A DNA stretch of 64,000 nucleotides from Aulosira sp. FACHB-615 (GCF_014698045.1 NZ_JACJSE010000004.1:186001-250000), one strand, 5' to 3'; positions 1 to 9,189 are shown, counted from the stretch's first letter. Notes: generated by a model from the sequence alone, not told the origin. Numbers and translations: made by a program.

Positions 1-1
1 G

Positions 2-2314
2 ATCGCCCAATCCAAAACCCAAACAGCAATACAACAAGAAACTCAAGCAATTGGGCGATTAAAAACCGTGCAACATCAAACCAAAAAACAATTGCGAATT
101 GGCGCGATCGCGCTTTCTGCGGCTGTAATTAGCACCATCGGCACGTTTTTTTACTTCCAGCAATCAGAACAGCAACTCAGAACCAATGCAGATATCTTAA
201 ATTTACAACAAGAAGGAAGTCGAATTTTGCAAGTGCGTGCAGATGGGAACCAGCTGAAGGATTTGCTAGGGGCGATGAAATCAGCGCAAAGGCTCAAACA
301 ATTGACCAAACAGCATTCTTTTAAACATTTACCCACCCATACGCCTTTATTTGCCCTACAAGCTGTTCTGTCCACGATTAATGAGCAAAATCGTTGGCAT
401 TTAGAAAGTCCGGCGGTAGCGATCGCCTTTAGCCGTGATGGACAAAAACTAGCAACTGGAGGAGAAGACGGGGCGATAACTCTTTGGACACTACAGGGAA
501 AGAAAATTCAGACAATCAAAACTCACAAAACTAAAACTCTCCAGGGCTTCCCCATTTCCATTTCTTCTCTGAGTTTTAGTCCTGATGGTCAGTATATTGT
601 CTCTGCTGATTCCGATTATGAAATCCAGGTTTGGCATCTCAAAACAGGTACTCTTGTCAATAAACTAAAACTCGATCAAGAAACTCTTAGCGATGTCCAA
701 TTCACAAATGACAACAATATTGTGGTAGTCAACGCCTTTGGCAAAGTTGCAGTCTTGAATTTGCAATGGAAATTACTTTACACCAGGCAGATTGCTCCAC
801 CTCAACAGGGTATTGACCTTACTATTAGTTTAGAAGGCGATGCAATTGTGTTTATCAATGCCCAAGGAAAACCGGAAGTTATAGACATTAAAACTGGTGC
901 GTTAATCAAAACCTATCCTAACATTAACCATAATTTAGGCGAGCGCCTTTGGCACAGTTTCCGCACAAAAGATGGTGCTTACATTTCCGCCAATCTCAAC
1001 ACCCTCAAATTATGGCATCCAGACGGAACTTTACAAGCAGAAATCAAAACTCATCAATTACTGGTTTCAGGTTTTAGTTTTAGCTTTGATGGTTCTGTCA
1101 TCGCCACGAGTCACCCAGATGGGATGCTGAAACTTTGGAAAATCCATCCTCAAAAAATCTCCACTCCATTGACACCACCAATACAAACTCCCCGTGTAGT
1201 TGTGGGAAATCAGCAACGCATCAACCGCATACAACTACCGGGTGAGAAACTAAAAATTGCTGGGGCAAAATCTGATGCTCAAAATAGAATTATGGATGCC
1301 ACTCTGAGTCCTGATGGACAGACAATTGCTGCGACAAAATTCAATGGAGAAATGACATTATATAAGGCAGATGGCAGCGAACTCATAACAATACAAACTA
1401 ATCTACCGGAAAGTGTGATTAAATTTAGTCCCGATGGTTCGCGCTTAGTTTTGTTATCAATTCGTCAGCAAAAAATACAATTCAGGTTAGCAAATGGGGA
1501 TTTAATTAAAGAAATGGATGCGGCTCATTCTAAACCAGGAATCGAATTTAGTCCTGATGGCAAAGAGTTGGCAATTTCTGGTAATCAACCCGATAAAATT
1601 CAACTTTGGAGTAGTGAAGGTAAATTTTTAAAGACTATCAAAGATGCAGATTCCCTCTACTTTAGCCCCAACAATCAAACCTATATTACAGTAACTTCTG
1701 GTAATACCCCCACACGCACCCTGCGCCTATGGAGAAGAGACGGAAAACTGCTCAAAACCCTATCAGGACAACCAAATGAAATCACTACAATGGGATTTTC
1801 CCCCAGTGGGCAGTTTATGGTTGGCGATCGCTTTGGTAAACTGGTAGTCTGGTCGGCTGAGGGTAATCTCATCCAAACCCTCAATCATGGCGCAGCGATT
1901 ATTGATATCGCTCACCGTAACGATGGACAGCAGTTGGCGACAGTGGGAATTGATCAAAATATCAAACTTTGGCGTTCTGATGGTACGCTCATTCGCACAC
2001 TTGAAACCAATCAAATCGGTCGCTTTGAATTTAGCCCAGACGGGCAATTGTTGATTGCTAAGACTATTGATAGCACAATCCATGTCTGGCAAGCCGACGG
2101 CACACCTATTACTCGCATCCCAATGGGTGGTGCATTTAACACTTTCCTCAATTTTACCCCAGATGGCAACCGTTTGATTTCTAGCAGTGGGTCAATGCTC
2201 TATTCCTGGAACTTGAATCTTGACGATCTCCTCACCCAAGGTTGCAATTGGCTAGGGGACTATTTCCAAAACCATCCCCAGGAGTTGCAGCAACTTCCAT
2301 CTTGTCGTAACTGA
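2..2314 (+). CDS. WD40 repeat protein, 5' end outside the window
   Basis: The frame is open to the left edge, upstream of a possible GTG at 68, so this is the C-terminal part of a longer gene. The visible part starts with a Gln-rich, coiled-coil-like stretch, then one hydrophobic segment (about residues 11-31 counted from the GTG), then 14 WD40-type units with recurring F-S-P-D-G turns and L-W strand ends. Fourteen blades fit two seven-bladed propellers. The tail (DDLLTQGCNWLGDY) is the usual end of large cyanobacterial WD40 proteins that carry an N-terminal AAA/STAND ATPase or similar effector. Family knowledge suggests a sensor or scaffold with the propellers beyond a membrane or linker helix; the N-terminal effector is inferred, not seen. 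Several blades lack the final W-D, as is common in these proteins. Confidence 0.85.
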   Translation: MAQSKTQTAIQQETQAIGRLKTVQHQTKKQLRIGAIALSAAVISTIGTFFYFQQSEQQLRTNADILNLQQEGSRILQVRADGNQLKDLLGAMKSAQRLKQLTKQHSFKHLPTHTPLFALQAVLSTINEQNRWHLESPAVAIAFSRDGQKLATGGEDGAITLWTLQGKKIQTIKTHKTKTLQGFPISISSLSFSPDGQYIVSADSDYEIQVWHLKTGTLVNKLKLDQETLSDVQFTNDNNIVVVNAFGKVAVLNLQWKLLYTRQIAPPQQGIDLTISLEGDAIVFINAQGKPEVIDIKTGALIKTYPNINHNLGERLWHSFRTKDGAYISANLNTLKLWHPDGTLQAEIKTHQLLVSGFSFSFDGSVIATSHPDGMLKLWKIHPQKISTPLTPPIQTPRVVVGNQQRINRIQLPGEKLKIAGAKSDAQNRIMDATLSPDGQTIAATKFNGEMTLYKADGSELITIQTNLPESVIKFSPDGSRLVLLSIRQQKIQFRLANGDLIKEMDAAHSKPGIEFSPDGKELAISGNQPDKIQLWSSEGKFLKTIKDADSLYFSPNNQTYITVTSGNTPTRTLRLWRRDGKLLKTLSGQPNEITTMGFSPSGQFMVGDRFGKLVVWSAEGNLIQTLNHGAAIIDIAHRNDGQQLATVGIDQNIKLWRSDGTLIRTLETNQIGRFEFSPDGQLLIAKTIDSTIHVWQADGTPITRIPMGGAFNTFLNFTPDGNRLISSSGSMLYSWNLNLDDLLTQGCNWLGDYFQNHPQELQQLPSCRN

Positions 2315-2397
2315 ATTGAGGAGATCACTCGCCAGCCCTTTGCCGAATACATAGCAAAGTCCATTTTGAAACCCTTGGGAATGGGGGTGGAGGCTAG

Positions 2398-2428
2398 GGC
2401 GATCGCAAAAATCATAAATGCGATCGCC
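2398..2428. terminator. Hairpin built from two HIP1 sites
   Basis: GGCGATCGCA (2398-2407) and TGCGATCGCC (2419-2428) form a perfect 10-bp stem with an 11-base loop. It lies between two convergent genes, so it could end transcription from both sides. That function is inferred; no long U-tract follows on the + strand. Confidence 0.4.
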
Positions 2429-2444
2429 TTAATGAGCTTCACAA

Positions 2445-3935
2445 TCAATCTGCACGAAATAACTCAACCACTTCTGGCTTCGTTACTTTCCCCATTGCAT
2501 TGCGGGGTAACTCGGCAACTGTGAGTATTTTAGTTGGCACTTTATAAACTGCCAATTGCTCTTTTGCCCAACTCCGAAAGGATTCTAATGTTAACTGGCG
2601 TTGGGGATGCAATACCAAAGCCGCACAAACTCTCTCACCCCACTCAGGATCAGCAACTCCCACCACAGCACATTCTTGGATATCGGGATGAGTTCTTAAC
2701 ACTTCTTCAATTTCTAAAGCAGATACTTTATAGCCGCCCGTTTTGATAATATCTACACTCATTCGGCCGAGAATGCGGTAATTTCCGTTCTCTACTACCG
2801 CTAAATCTCCTGTACAAAACCAGCCGTCTTTAAAAGTTTTGGCGGTTGCTTGGGGATTTTGCCAATATTCTAAAAATACGCCAGGGCTTTTAACTTGAAT
2901 TTCGCCTGGTGTTTCTGCTGGTACTATTTCTCCGCTTTCATCAACTAATCTTACTTCTACTTGCGGTAAAGGCTGACCAACATAACCTGCATGACGTTGA
3001 CCATGTAAAGAATTTGACAACGCCATGCCAATTTCGGTCATTCCATAGCGTTCTAGGAGAAAATGACCACTGATATTTTGCCATTTTTCTAAAACCTGCA
3101 CGGGTAAAGCCGCAGAACCAGAAACCATCAGACGCATTTTTTTACAACCTGCGGTCATAGTTTGTTGGCGTTCAGCTGTGGTGCTTTCCCAAGCGGCGAT
3201 TAATTTTACATAAATCGTTGGAACTGCCATAAATAAAGTTAAGTCATCCTCGCAAATGCGATTCCACACAACTTCTGCATCGAATTTGCTTAACATCAGA
3301 CATTCTGCGCCAGCCCACAAAGCACAGGTGAGGACGTTGATAATGCCATGAATATGATGTAAGGGGAGTACGTGTAAAATGCGATCGCTTGATGTCCATT
3401 CCCAAGCTGTAATTAAACTGGTAACTTGCGCTTGAATATTTTGATGAGTTGTTACCACACCCTTTGGTTTACCTGTTGTACCACTGGTATAGAGAATTAA
3501 CGCACGTCGAGTAATTTCTATTTCTGGCAGATTAACAATATGATTTGGTGGTGTGTCCGAAGTCAGGATAAATCTGAGATTGTGTTCTGTGGCGAGCGAT
3601 CGCATGATATCCTCATACTGTGGATGGGCAATAATCATCGATGCGCCTGAATTGATAATTACGTACTCTAATTCTGGTCTTGGGTGCGAAATACACAGAG
3701 GTACAGCTATTCCACCAGCACGCCAAATTCCCCACTGTGTCGCTACATACTCAAACCCAGGCGGAATCAAAAAAGCTACTCGCTGTTCTTGTAAATCTAC
3801 TGTATTTTGTAATAGATTTGCCGCTATTTGACCAGAAGCTTGCAGCAAATCTTGATATGTAAATACTCCTGTATCTGCAATAATCGCTATTTTCTTGTTA
3901 TGTGCTTCAGCACGAGTAATTAAAGGGAGATTCAC
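2445..3935 (-). CDS. AMP-forming acyl-CoA synthetase / ligase
   Basis: 496-residue member of the ANL (acyl/aryl-CoA synthetase) superfamily, which activates a carboxylate as an acyl-AMP and transfers it to CoA. The P-loop-like signature YTSGTTGKPKG is at residues 149-159, RYGMTEIGMALSN near 300 is the A5 motif, GWFCTGDLA near 370 is A7, and the C-terminal catalytic lysine sits in LPRNAMGKVTK near 487. Length and motif style resemble malonyl-CoA/short-chain ligases (MatB/ACSF3 type), but the substrate cannot be read from the sequence. The start is a GTG at 3935, the only start at the beginning of the conserved region. It stands alone, convergent with the WD40 gene and divergent from the sigma factor. 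Confidence 0.87.
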   Translation of the reverse strand: MNLPLITRAEAHNKKIAIIADTGVFTYQDLLQASGQIAANLLQNTVDLQEQRVAFLIPPGFEYVATQWGIWRAGGIAVPLCISHPRPELEYVIINSGASMIIAHPQYEDIMRSLATEHNLRFILTSDTPPNHIVNLPEIEITRRALILYTSGTTGKPKGVVTTHQNIQAQVTSLITAWEWTSSDRILHVLPLHHIHGIINVLTCALWAGAECLMLSKFDAEVVWNRICEDDLTLFMAVPTIYVKLIAAWESTTAERQQTMTAGCKKMRLMVSGSAALPVQVLEKWQNISGHFLLERYGMTEIGMALSNSLHGQRHAGYVGQPLPQVEVRLVDESGEIVPAETPGEIQVKSPGVFLEYWQNPQATAKTFKDGWFCTGDLAVVENGNYRILGRMSVDIIKTGGYKVSALEIEEVLRTHPDIQECAVVGVADPEWGERVCAALVLHPQRQLTLESFRSWAKEQLAVYKVPTKILTVAELPRNAMGKVTKPEVVELFRAD

Positions 3936-4322
3936 TTTTGTTTACCAATTTATACTTAATTCAGTCTAATTACTGAAAGCATATAGCACTTTTAAATACT
4001 TTTCTGAACTTTTTCAACTTCATTTATACTGGTTATTTTTTAGTTAAGTAGCAATCCTAAATAATTTATAAACATCTGTCCCCTGGTCTCTTTTATTCAT
4101 ATCTCAAATAAAACTGATATCATTTTTCCATAGACATGATTTTTTCAAATCTTTGACAAGTTCCTGTAACATCAAGCTATTACATTAAGAAAAGTTAATT
4201 CTCAAATAGAAAAGTGTATCTAGTTATCGCGGGCTAAATTTTAGCGAATACTTAACCTTTGATATTTAGGATGCTAATCATTTTCTGCTAAATCCAGAAA
4301 TTCTTATAGGGATGATAGAAAA
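3936..4322. other. 387-bp divergent spacer
   Basis: AT-rich region between the acyl-CoA synthetase and sigma factor genes. It must hold both promoters; the only clear candidate is listed separately at 4153. No ORF, RNA or long repeat was seen. Confidence 0.6.
4153..4183 (+). promoter_or_regulatory. Candidate sigma-70 type promoter for the sigma factor gene
   Basis: TTGACA at 4153-4158 is followed after 18-19 bases by CTATTAC (4177-4183), a fair -35/-10 pair with slightly long spacing. It would leave a leader of about 135 bases before the ATG at 4323. Assigned by pattern only. Confidence 0.35.
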
Positions 4323-5321
4323 ATGAAATACCTATCTGATAAATCGATTGAAGCAAGCAATACCAACAGAAAATCTGTTTTTCCGGCTGATTTGGTGCGT
4401 AGTTATCTGCATGAAATCGGACGTATCCCTTTATTAAGTCATGAACAAGAAATAAAATTTGGTCAGCAAGTCCAACAAATGATGACTTTACTGGCTGCCA
4501 AAGAAAAATTAACTGTGCAGTTACAGCGCCAACCAACACAATCAGAATGGGCAGAATCTGTCCATCTGAGTGAAGCAGAACTATTACAACAACTCAAGCA
4601 AGGATATCAAGCCAAGGCAGAAATGATTAGGGCTAATCTGCGGCTGGTTGTTTCGATAGCGAAGAAATATCAAAAACGCAATTTAGATTTTTTGGACTTA
4701 ATTCAAGAAGGAAGCTTAGGTTTAGAAAGAGGTGTTGAAAAGTTTGAACCTCAAAGAGGATACAAATTTTCCACTTATGCTTACTGGTGGATTCGTCAAT
4801 CCATCACAAGAGCGATCGCAGAACAAGCACGCACTATCCGCCTACCTATTCATATTACAGAAAAACTCAATAAAATCAAACGTACTCAACGGGAACTAGC
4901 ACAAAAATTAGGTCGTACTCCTTCCGCCGTTGACATTGCTCAAGCATTATCTTTAGAACCACAACAAGTTCGAGATTGTCTACTCTTAGCACGCCAACCT
5001 TTGTCTTTAGAATTACGAGTCGGCCCCGAAAGAGATACAGAATTATCTAGTATGCTAGAAGATGATGGCATCTCTCCTGAATCATACGCCGACCAAAGTT
5101 TTCTCAAACAAAATATCCAAGATTTATTATTAAAATTAAATCCTCAGCAACGCGAAATATTAACCTTAAGATTTGGCTTGACAGATGGAAATATCCTATC
5201 TTTATCTGAGATTGGCAAACAGATGGGTATTAGTCGAGAACGAGTACGACAAATCGAATCGCAAGCTTTAAGCACTCTTCGCCGACACAAAGATAAAATT
5301 AGCGGCTATTTGGCTAGTTAA
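4323..5321 (+). CDS. RNA polymerase sigma factor, group 2 (RpoD-like)
   Basis: 332-residue sigma-70 family protein that directs RNA polymerase to promoters. It lacks region 1.1, starts region 1.2 with DLVRSYLHEIGRIPLL (about 24-39), has region 2 with RLVVSIAKKYQ, LDLIQEGSLGL and the -10-melting segment STYAYWWIRQSITRAI (about 150-165), region 3 after that, and a region 4 helix-turn-helix (LSEIGKQMGISRERVRQIE) near the C-terminus. Length and lack of region 1.1 fit the non-essential group 2 factors (SigB/SigC/SigD/SigE type) of cyanobacteria, which respond to stress, light or nitrogen. The exact paralogue cannot be named from motifs. The ATG is preceded by TAGGGATGATAG, a usable ribosome site. 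Confidence 0.93.
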   Translation: MKYLSDKSIEASNTNRKSVFPADLVRSYLHEIGRIPLLSHEQEIKFGQQVQQMMTLLAAKEKLTVQLQRQPTQSEWAESVHLSEAELLQQLKQGYQAKAEMIRANLRLVVSIAKKYQKRNLDFLDLIQEGSLGLERGVEKFEPQRGYKFSTYAYWWIRQSITRAIAEQARTIRLPIHITEKLNKIKRTQRELAQKLGRTPSAVDIAQALSLEPQQVRDCLLLARQPLSLELRVGPERDTELSSMLEDDGISPESYADQSFLKQNIQDLLLKLNPQQREILTLRFGLTDGNILSLSEIGKQMGISRERVRQIESQALSTLRRHKDKISGYLAS

Positions 5322-5443
5322 TACCTCCCGCAAAAATGTTTGATTTGAGTTTATGTACCCACTCTGCTGGTCATTAGTATGTTTACTCAGCACGCTGCTC
5401 AACGCCCCGCTACCGCTAACAGCACTTTCAATTCAGTACCCGT

Positions 5444-5794
5444 TTACCCAACTTGTTCTAAATATTGGTTAATGTCTTCAATGAGGCGAGTGAGTTCAGC
5501 TTCCGTAGTTAAGCGAATGGTGACATCTCGCACTGTCAACAAAACTTTAGCAGCAAAGGGAGTCGGCCAGATATTAGGATTACAGAAAATTTCTAAAAAT
5601 ACCTCGCCAGTATAACGATATTCCAAAGGCGGTTGGGGGGTGACTTTACCACCAGCCGCAGGTTTAGCCGCAACAGCTTTCAGACTTGCCATTAATTGAT
5701 CAATCGCCGCTTTTAATTCTCGTGCGGCTTGGGGTGAAAAACTGAAGGATACAGAACCTTCAACTAAATTTAATGTCAGAGGAGTTGAAGACAT
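5444..5794 (-). CDS. Conserved hypothetical protein
   Basis: I do not recognise a named domain. The start was placed at the ATG at 5794, giving 116 residues (MSSTPLTLN...), because the upstream 25 residues of the open frame look non-coding and run almost to the divergent gene. The protein has a beta-rich N-terminus, an Ala/Lys/Pro linker (residues 45-60), then a more conserved-looking second half ending in a helix rich in acidic residues. No signal peptide, membrane segment or cysteine pair. Divergent from the ATP-grasp gene with about 80 bases between starts, so the two may share a control region. Confidence 0.6.
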   Translation of the reverse strand: MSSTPLTLNLVEGSVSFSFSPQAARELKAAIDQLMASLKAVAAKPAAGGKVTPQPPLEYRYTGEVFLEIFCNPNIWPTPFAAKVLLTVRDVTIRLTTEAELTRLIEDINQYLEQVG

Positions 5795-5877
5795 GGGCTT
5801 GATTAAATTTGTTTGATACTTACTTAATAGTACCGGAAGAGTTCGTCTAGACTGGGGCATCTCTACCAAAGGTCAAG

Positions 5878-6627
5878 ATGATTCAGAAAGCATTTATCCA
5901 AGAAAAGGGTAATGGACGAATGGAACCGGAAATGGCTGATTTATTGGCGGAGTTAAATCACCGAGGAATTCCGGTTGAAACTTTTACCGAAAAACGTCTA
6001 CACAGGCGACAGCTACCATTGGCTACTGACACATTAGTTGCTGGTTATATCCCAGTAGTATTGGGCGCATTACGACAGCTAGGTATAGATTTGCCAAATC
6101 TCACTGATTATCCCCAGTGTTTACAAGCATTTCTGCATCGGCAAATTTGGCGAAGCACAGTTGGGCAGATTATTCAGCGAATTTATGATGATCATGCACC
6201 CATATTTGCTAAACCTCAAAATCGCAAAAAGCAATTTACAGGTCATGTATTTGCCTCACCCAGCGATTTAATGTATTTGCAAGGAACATCTCACCGTACA
6301 CCTGTATATTGTTCTGAGGTTGTTGAGTGGTTGTCAGAGTATCGGGTTTTTGTGATTCGCGGTGAGATTGTGGGAATTAAACATTACTGGGGAAATTCAT
6401 CTGTAGCAGTTGATTTAAGCGTGATTACAGAAGCAGTGCAGTTGTTAAACGTTTCTGGTGAAGGAACTGCTGCTTACGGGATTGACTTTGGTGTTTTGTC
6501 AGATGGTGTTACTGCCCTGATTGAGTGGAACGATGGTTTTGCTTTAGGTAGCTATGGTTTGGATAAGTCTTTGTATACAGATTTAATTGTGACCCGATGG
6601 TGTGAACTGACTGGAGTATTCATTTAA
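5878..6627 (+). CDS. ATP-grasp domain protein
   Basis: 249 residues. The C-terminal half looks like an ATP-grasp ligase fold: a lysine-rich nucleotide-binding strand (IFAKPQNRKKQFTGHVF, near 104-120), a SEVVEWLSEYRVFVIRGEIVG segment that supplies the adenine/hinge acid, and the metal-binding end LIEWNDGFALGSYG near 220. Such proteins join a carboxylate to an amine or thiol with ATP. The family resembles the DUF4343-type stand-alone ATP-grasp proteins; substrates are unknown. AAAGGT five bases upstream of the ATG supports the start. No ligase partner or precursor peptide gene is adjacent. Confidence 0.7.
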   Translation: MIQKAFIQEKGNGRMEPEMADLLAELNHRGIPVETFTEKRLHRRQLPLATDTLVAGYIPVVLGALRQLGIDLPNLTDYPQCLQAFLHRQIWRSTVGQIIQRIYDDHAPIFAKPQNRKKQFTGHVFASPSDLMYLQGTSHRTPVYCSEVVEWLSEYRVFVIRGEIVGIKHYWGNSSVAVDLSVITEAVQLLNVSGEGTAAYGIDFGVLSDGVTALIEWNDGFALGSYGLDKSLYTDLIVTRWCELTGVFI

Positions 6628-6866
6628 AAAGAAAATTAATGAATTTTTTGCAGAAATTAATGATAATAAGTCGCTGATGATAAAAGTTGAGGCATTAATA
6701 ATACTAAGCTTATGGCAGAAATTAAGTGTAATTAATCGCAACAACTACGACAAAATATTATAGGGTATATAGACAATAATTCTAAACAAGCAAAAAGTTA
6801 TTTTACCTAATTAACATTTTGAGTTTTACACTTATAAGTCATAGAACTTACTGTTAAAAAATATCT

Positions 6867-7757
6867 ATGACTTACGATAATCGCCGGACTGTTAGAAAGG
6901 TTTTAATAATTACCCTGCTGCTAAATTTATTCGTGATGGGGTTAAAGGCTGTTGTGGGTTATTGGACTGGTTCTTTAAGCTTATTAGCTGATGCTTTGCA
7001 TAGTGTGACAGACAGTGCCAATAATGTTTTAGGATTATTTGCTAGTAAATTTTCTTCGCCACATCCTGACCGTGAACATCCTTACGGACACCAAAAATTT
7101 GAAGCGGTGGGAGCTTTAGGAATTGCAGCGTTTTTAGGGATAGCTTGCTTTGAAATTCTTCAAGGAGCAATTGAGCGGATTATAAAAGGTGGTGAACCTG
7201 TGAGAATTGCACCGCCTGAGTTGTGGTTATTACTAATAGTTTTGGGCGTAAATATTTTTGTGGCGTTTTACGAACGGAGAGTTGGTCAGCGTGTAGGTAG
7301 CCCAATTTTAATTGCTGATGCGATGCACACGATGAGCGATATTTGGGTGACGATTTCGGTAATTTTTGGTTTAATCGGGGTTTGGCTGGGTTTTCAATGG
7401 TTAGATATAGTGTTGGCGTTTCCTGTGGCTTTGCTGGTGTTTTGGAGTGGCTGGTCAGTGTTACAAGCTAATTTACCTTGGCTGGTAGATCAAATGGCGA
7501 TCGCACCAGAAGCAATCCATGAAATCGCCACTTCTGTACCAGGAGTAATAAACTGCCATGATATTGCTTCTAGAGGCGTTTTAGGTAGGCAAGTTTTCAT
7601 TGAAATGCACTTGATTGTAGATGCACCAGATGTAGAAACTGCACACCAGATCACAGAAAATGTAGAAAGACTCTTGCAAGAACGCTTTCATCCTGTGAGG
7701 ATATTAATTCACGTCGAACCGCCAGAGTATAAATCTGAACAGATTAGTTTTAGTTAG
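6867..7757 (+). CDS. Cation diffusion facilitator (CDF) metal exporter
   Basis: 296-residue inner-membrane protein of the CDF/ZnT family, which exports Zn, Fe, Mn or Co in exchange for protons. Six hydrophobic segments occupy roughly residues 10-210. The paired metal-site motifs are visible: ADALHSVTDS in TM2 (about 41-50) and ADAMHTMSD in TM5 (about 150-158), giving an H/D-type site. A soluble C-terminal ferredoxin-like domain follows, with GVINCHDIASRG and IHVEPPE. Metal choice cannot be fixed from sequence. It ends just before a stretch of tandem repeats and stands alone. Confidence 0.9.
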   Translation: MTYDNRRTVRKVLIITLLLNLFVMGLKAVVGYWTGSLSLLADALHSVTDSANNVLGLFASKFSSPHPDREHPYGHQKFEAVGALGIAAFLGIACFEILQGAIERIIKGGEPVRIAPPELWLLLIVLGVNIFVAFYERRVGQRVGSPILIADAMHTMSDIWVTISVIFGLIGVWLGFQWLDIVLAFPVALLVFWSGWSVLQANLPWLVDQMAIAPEAIHEIATSVPGVINCHDIASRGVLGRQVFIEMHLIVDAPDVETAHQITENVERLLQERFHPVRILIHVEPPEYKSEQISFS

Positions 7758-7760
7758 GGA

Positions 7761-7874
7761 GATGTGGGGGATGTGGGGGATGTGGGGACAAGGGGGACAA
7801 GGGAGAGATATATTACCTATCACCTCTAACCTCTAACCTCTAGCCTCTAACCTGTAACCTCTAACCTCTAACCT
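7761..7874. repeat. Short tandem repeats GATGTGGGG and CTCTAAC
   Basis: Three 9-bp GATGTGGGG units (about 7761-7788) are followed by a heptad array CTCTAAC with about seven copies (about 7822-7874). The heptad array runs into the stop codon of the convergent response regulator at 7873-7875. This is the STRR class typical of Nostocales. Confidence 0.85.
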
Positions 7875-8280
7875 AATAATTTTCACACTTAGTTACCGAC
7901 TTAACTACGATCGCCACTAGTTCATTTGGGTCAACTGGCTTTGCAACATGAGTTTGAAAACCTGCTTCTAAGGCGCGGATACGGTCTTCTGTATCACCGT
8001 AGGCGGTTAAAGCGATCGCTGGGATTCTTCCTCCTTGGTCTGGTTTGAGCGATCGTACTTTGCGGATCAGTGTATAACCATCTTCCTCCGGCATAGCAAT
8101 ATCACATACTAAAACTTCTGGCTGTAGTGTCATTAATACTTCTAGTGCAGCTGCGGCTGATGCTACTGCAACAACATTGGCTCCATCTGTTTCTAACACG
8201 GTAGTGACGTAAAAACGGCTATCATCATCATCATCAACTACCAAAACATTTAAGCCCGCAAGCGGTAGAGGAGCTTCCAT
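7873..8280 (-). CDS. Single-domain response regulator (REC)
   Basis: Starts at the ATG at 8280 (135 residues) because CGGAG lies a suitable distance upstream; the longer frame to 8349 has no ribosome site. It is a receiver domain only: acidic pocket VVDDDDD (14-20), phospho-acceptor Asp60 in VLVCDIAMPEEDG, Thr in ALTAYG and conserved Lys in THVAKPVDP. With no output domain it acts by protein contact or in a phosphorelay. Such proteins often work with hybrid kinases; the kinase 0.9 kb away on the other strand is a possible but unproven partner. Its TAG stop lies inside a heptad repeat. Confidence 0.9.
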   Translation of the reverse strand: MEAPLPLAGLNVLVVDDDDDSRFYVTTVLETDGANVVAVASAAAALEVLMTLQPEVLVCDIAMPEEDGYTLIRKVRSLKPDQGGRIPAIALTAYGDTEDRIRALEAGFQTHVAKPVDPNELVAIVVKSVTKCENY

Positions 8281-9189
8281 ACAATCTCCGTTTACATTGA
8301 AAAATGCTGATTTTTCCAAGCGAAATTTTTGTTTTTCCTCAGCGAGCATACTATTAATAATTTTACTGCTTTCACAGCAGATTTTACCTAAAAAAACTCA
8401 TTTTATCTACGATAATTAGTATTGGATACTTTTTATTTGCTGGTTTATTGTTTAGTATGTTAATTAATTTTTGTGAATAATTATTTACAGATAAAATAAA
8501 TAATACTCTCATCAATATCCTGTTTAATATAACAGATGATTAAGCTGAATCATACTCTAACTAAAGTCTTATTTCTTAAGATATACAGCAGATTCAATGT
8601 TTATGAGATACAGCAACTGATGGGAAAAAAGTAATAAGTAGTGAGTAATGAGTAAATTTTTTACTTATTACTCACTACTTATTACTCATTACTTAATATT
8701 CATGGCGTACCTCACTGACTTCAAAAGTGCTGTATAAGACCAAGATTTTAAATTTTGATGTCAGAACTTATTGCTGATACCAAAATCAGTCTGATGTAAA
8801 AAATAATACTTTTTATGATATAATTTGCTGGGATTAATTAAAATTCTCCAACTAATACCGATGCAACAATTATAGGAATTACGCATCAAAACTAAAAATC
8901 AAGGCTTTCAGCAAGGCTGTAAAGGTGTAGAGGTGTATTTATCCAAAACCCTTATACCTCACACCCTTACACCCCTAAATCCAATCTCCACAGACAACCT
9001 TTGTGCGTCATATCTAAATTATCTTGACTGCTGTTTCTCATTCAAAAGAGATACAATATGCTATCGACATTGTGTGAACGTCTATATTTTTCCGCCAATT
9101 GATATCCACCAATAGGTATAAAGATTTAAAATTTTTATCACTCGTTGGTTATATATTTTGATTTTCCCTGATGCTGCAAGCAACTAGTC
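8281..9189. other. About 900-bp spacer between regulator and kinase
   Basis: Holds a MITE-like element (listed at 8583), an AT-rich stretch and a CTTACACC-type repeat near 8920-8980. A 60-codon open frame at 8933-9115 has no ribosome site and no recognisable product. Otherwise nothing was seen; promoters for both flanking genes must lie here. Confidence 0.5.
8583..8735 (-). mobile_element. MITE-like element, family A, full copy
   Basis: About 153 bp bounded by ATACAGCA (8583-8590) and its inverse TGCTGTAT (8728-8735), with TA at both outer ends. The middle holds a 26-bp stem with one mismatch (8630-8655 against 8661-8686) made of GTAATGA/GTAATAA units. The segment with GGCGTACCTCACT and the segment with TTTATGAGATACAGCAACTGAT recur in inverse orientation at 56025-56144; part also recurs at 62430-62528. 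No coding capacity, so it would be moved by a transposase in trans, if mobile. Confidence 0.6.

Noticed and set aside
8933..9115. 60-codon frame between regulator and kinase
   Set aside because: No ribosome site and composition unlike a protein; overlaps a pyrimidine-rich repeat patch.
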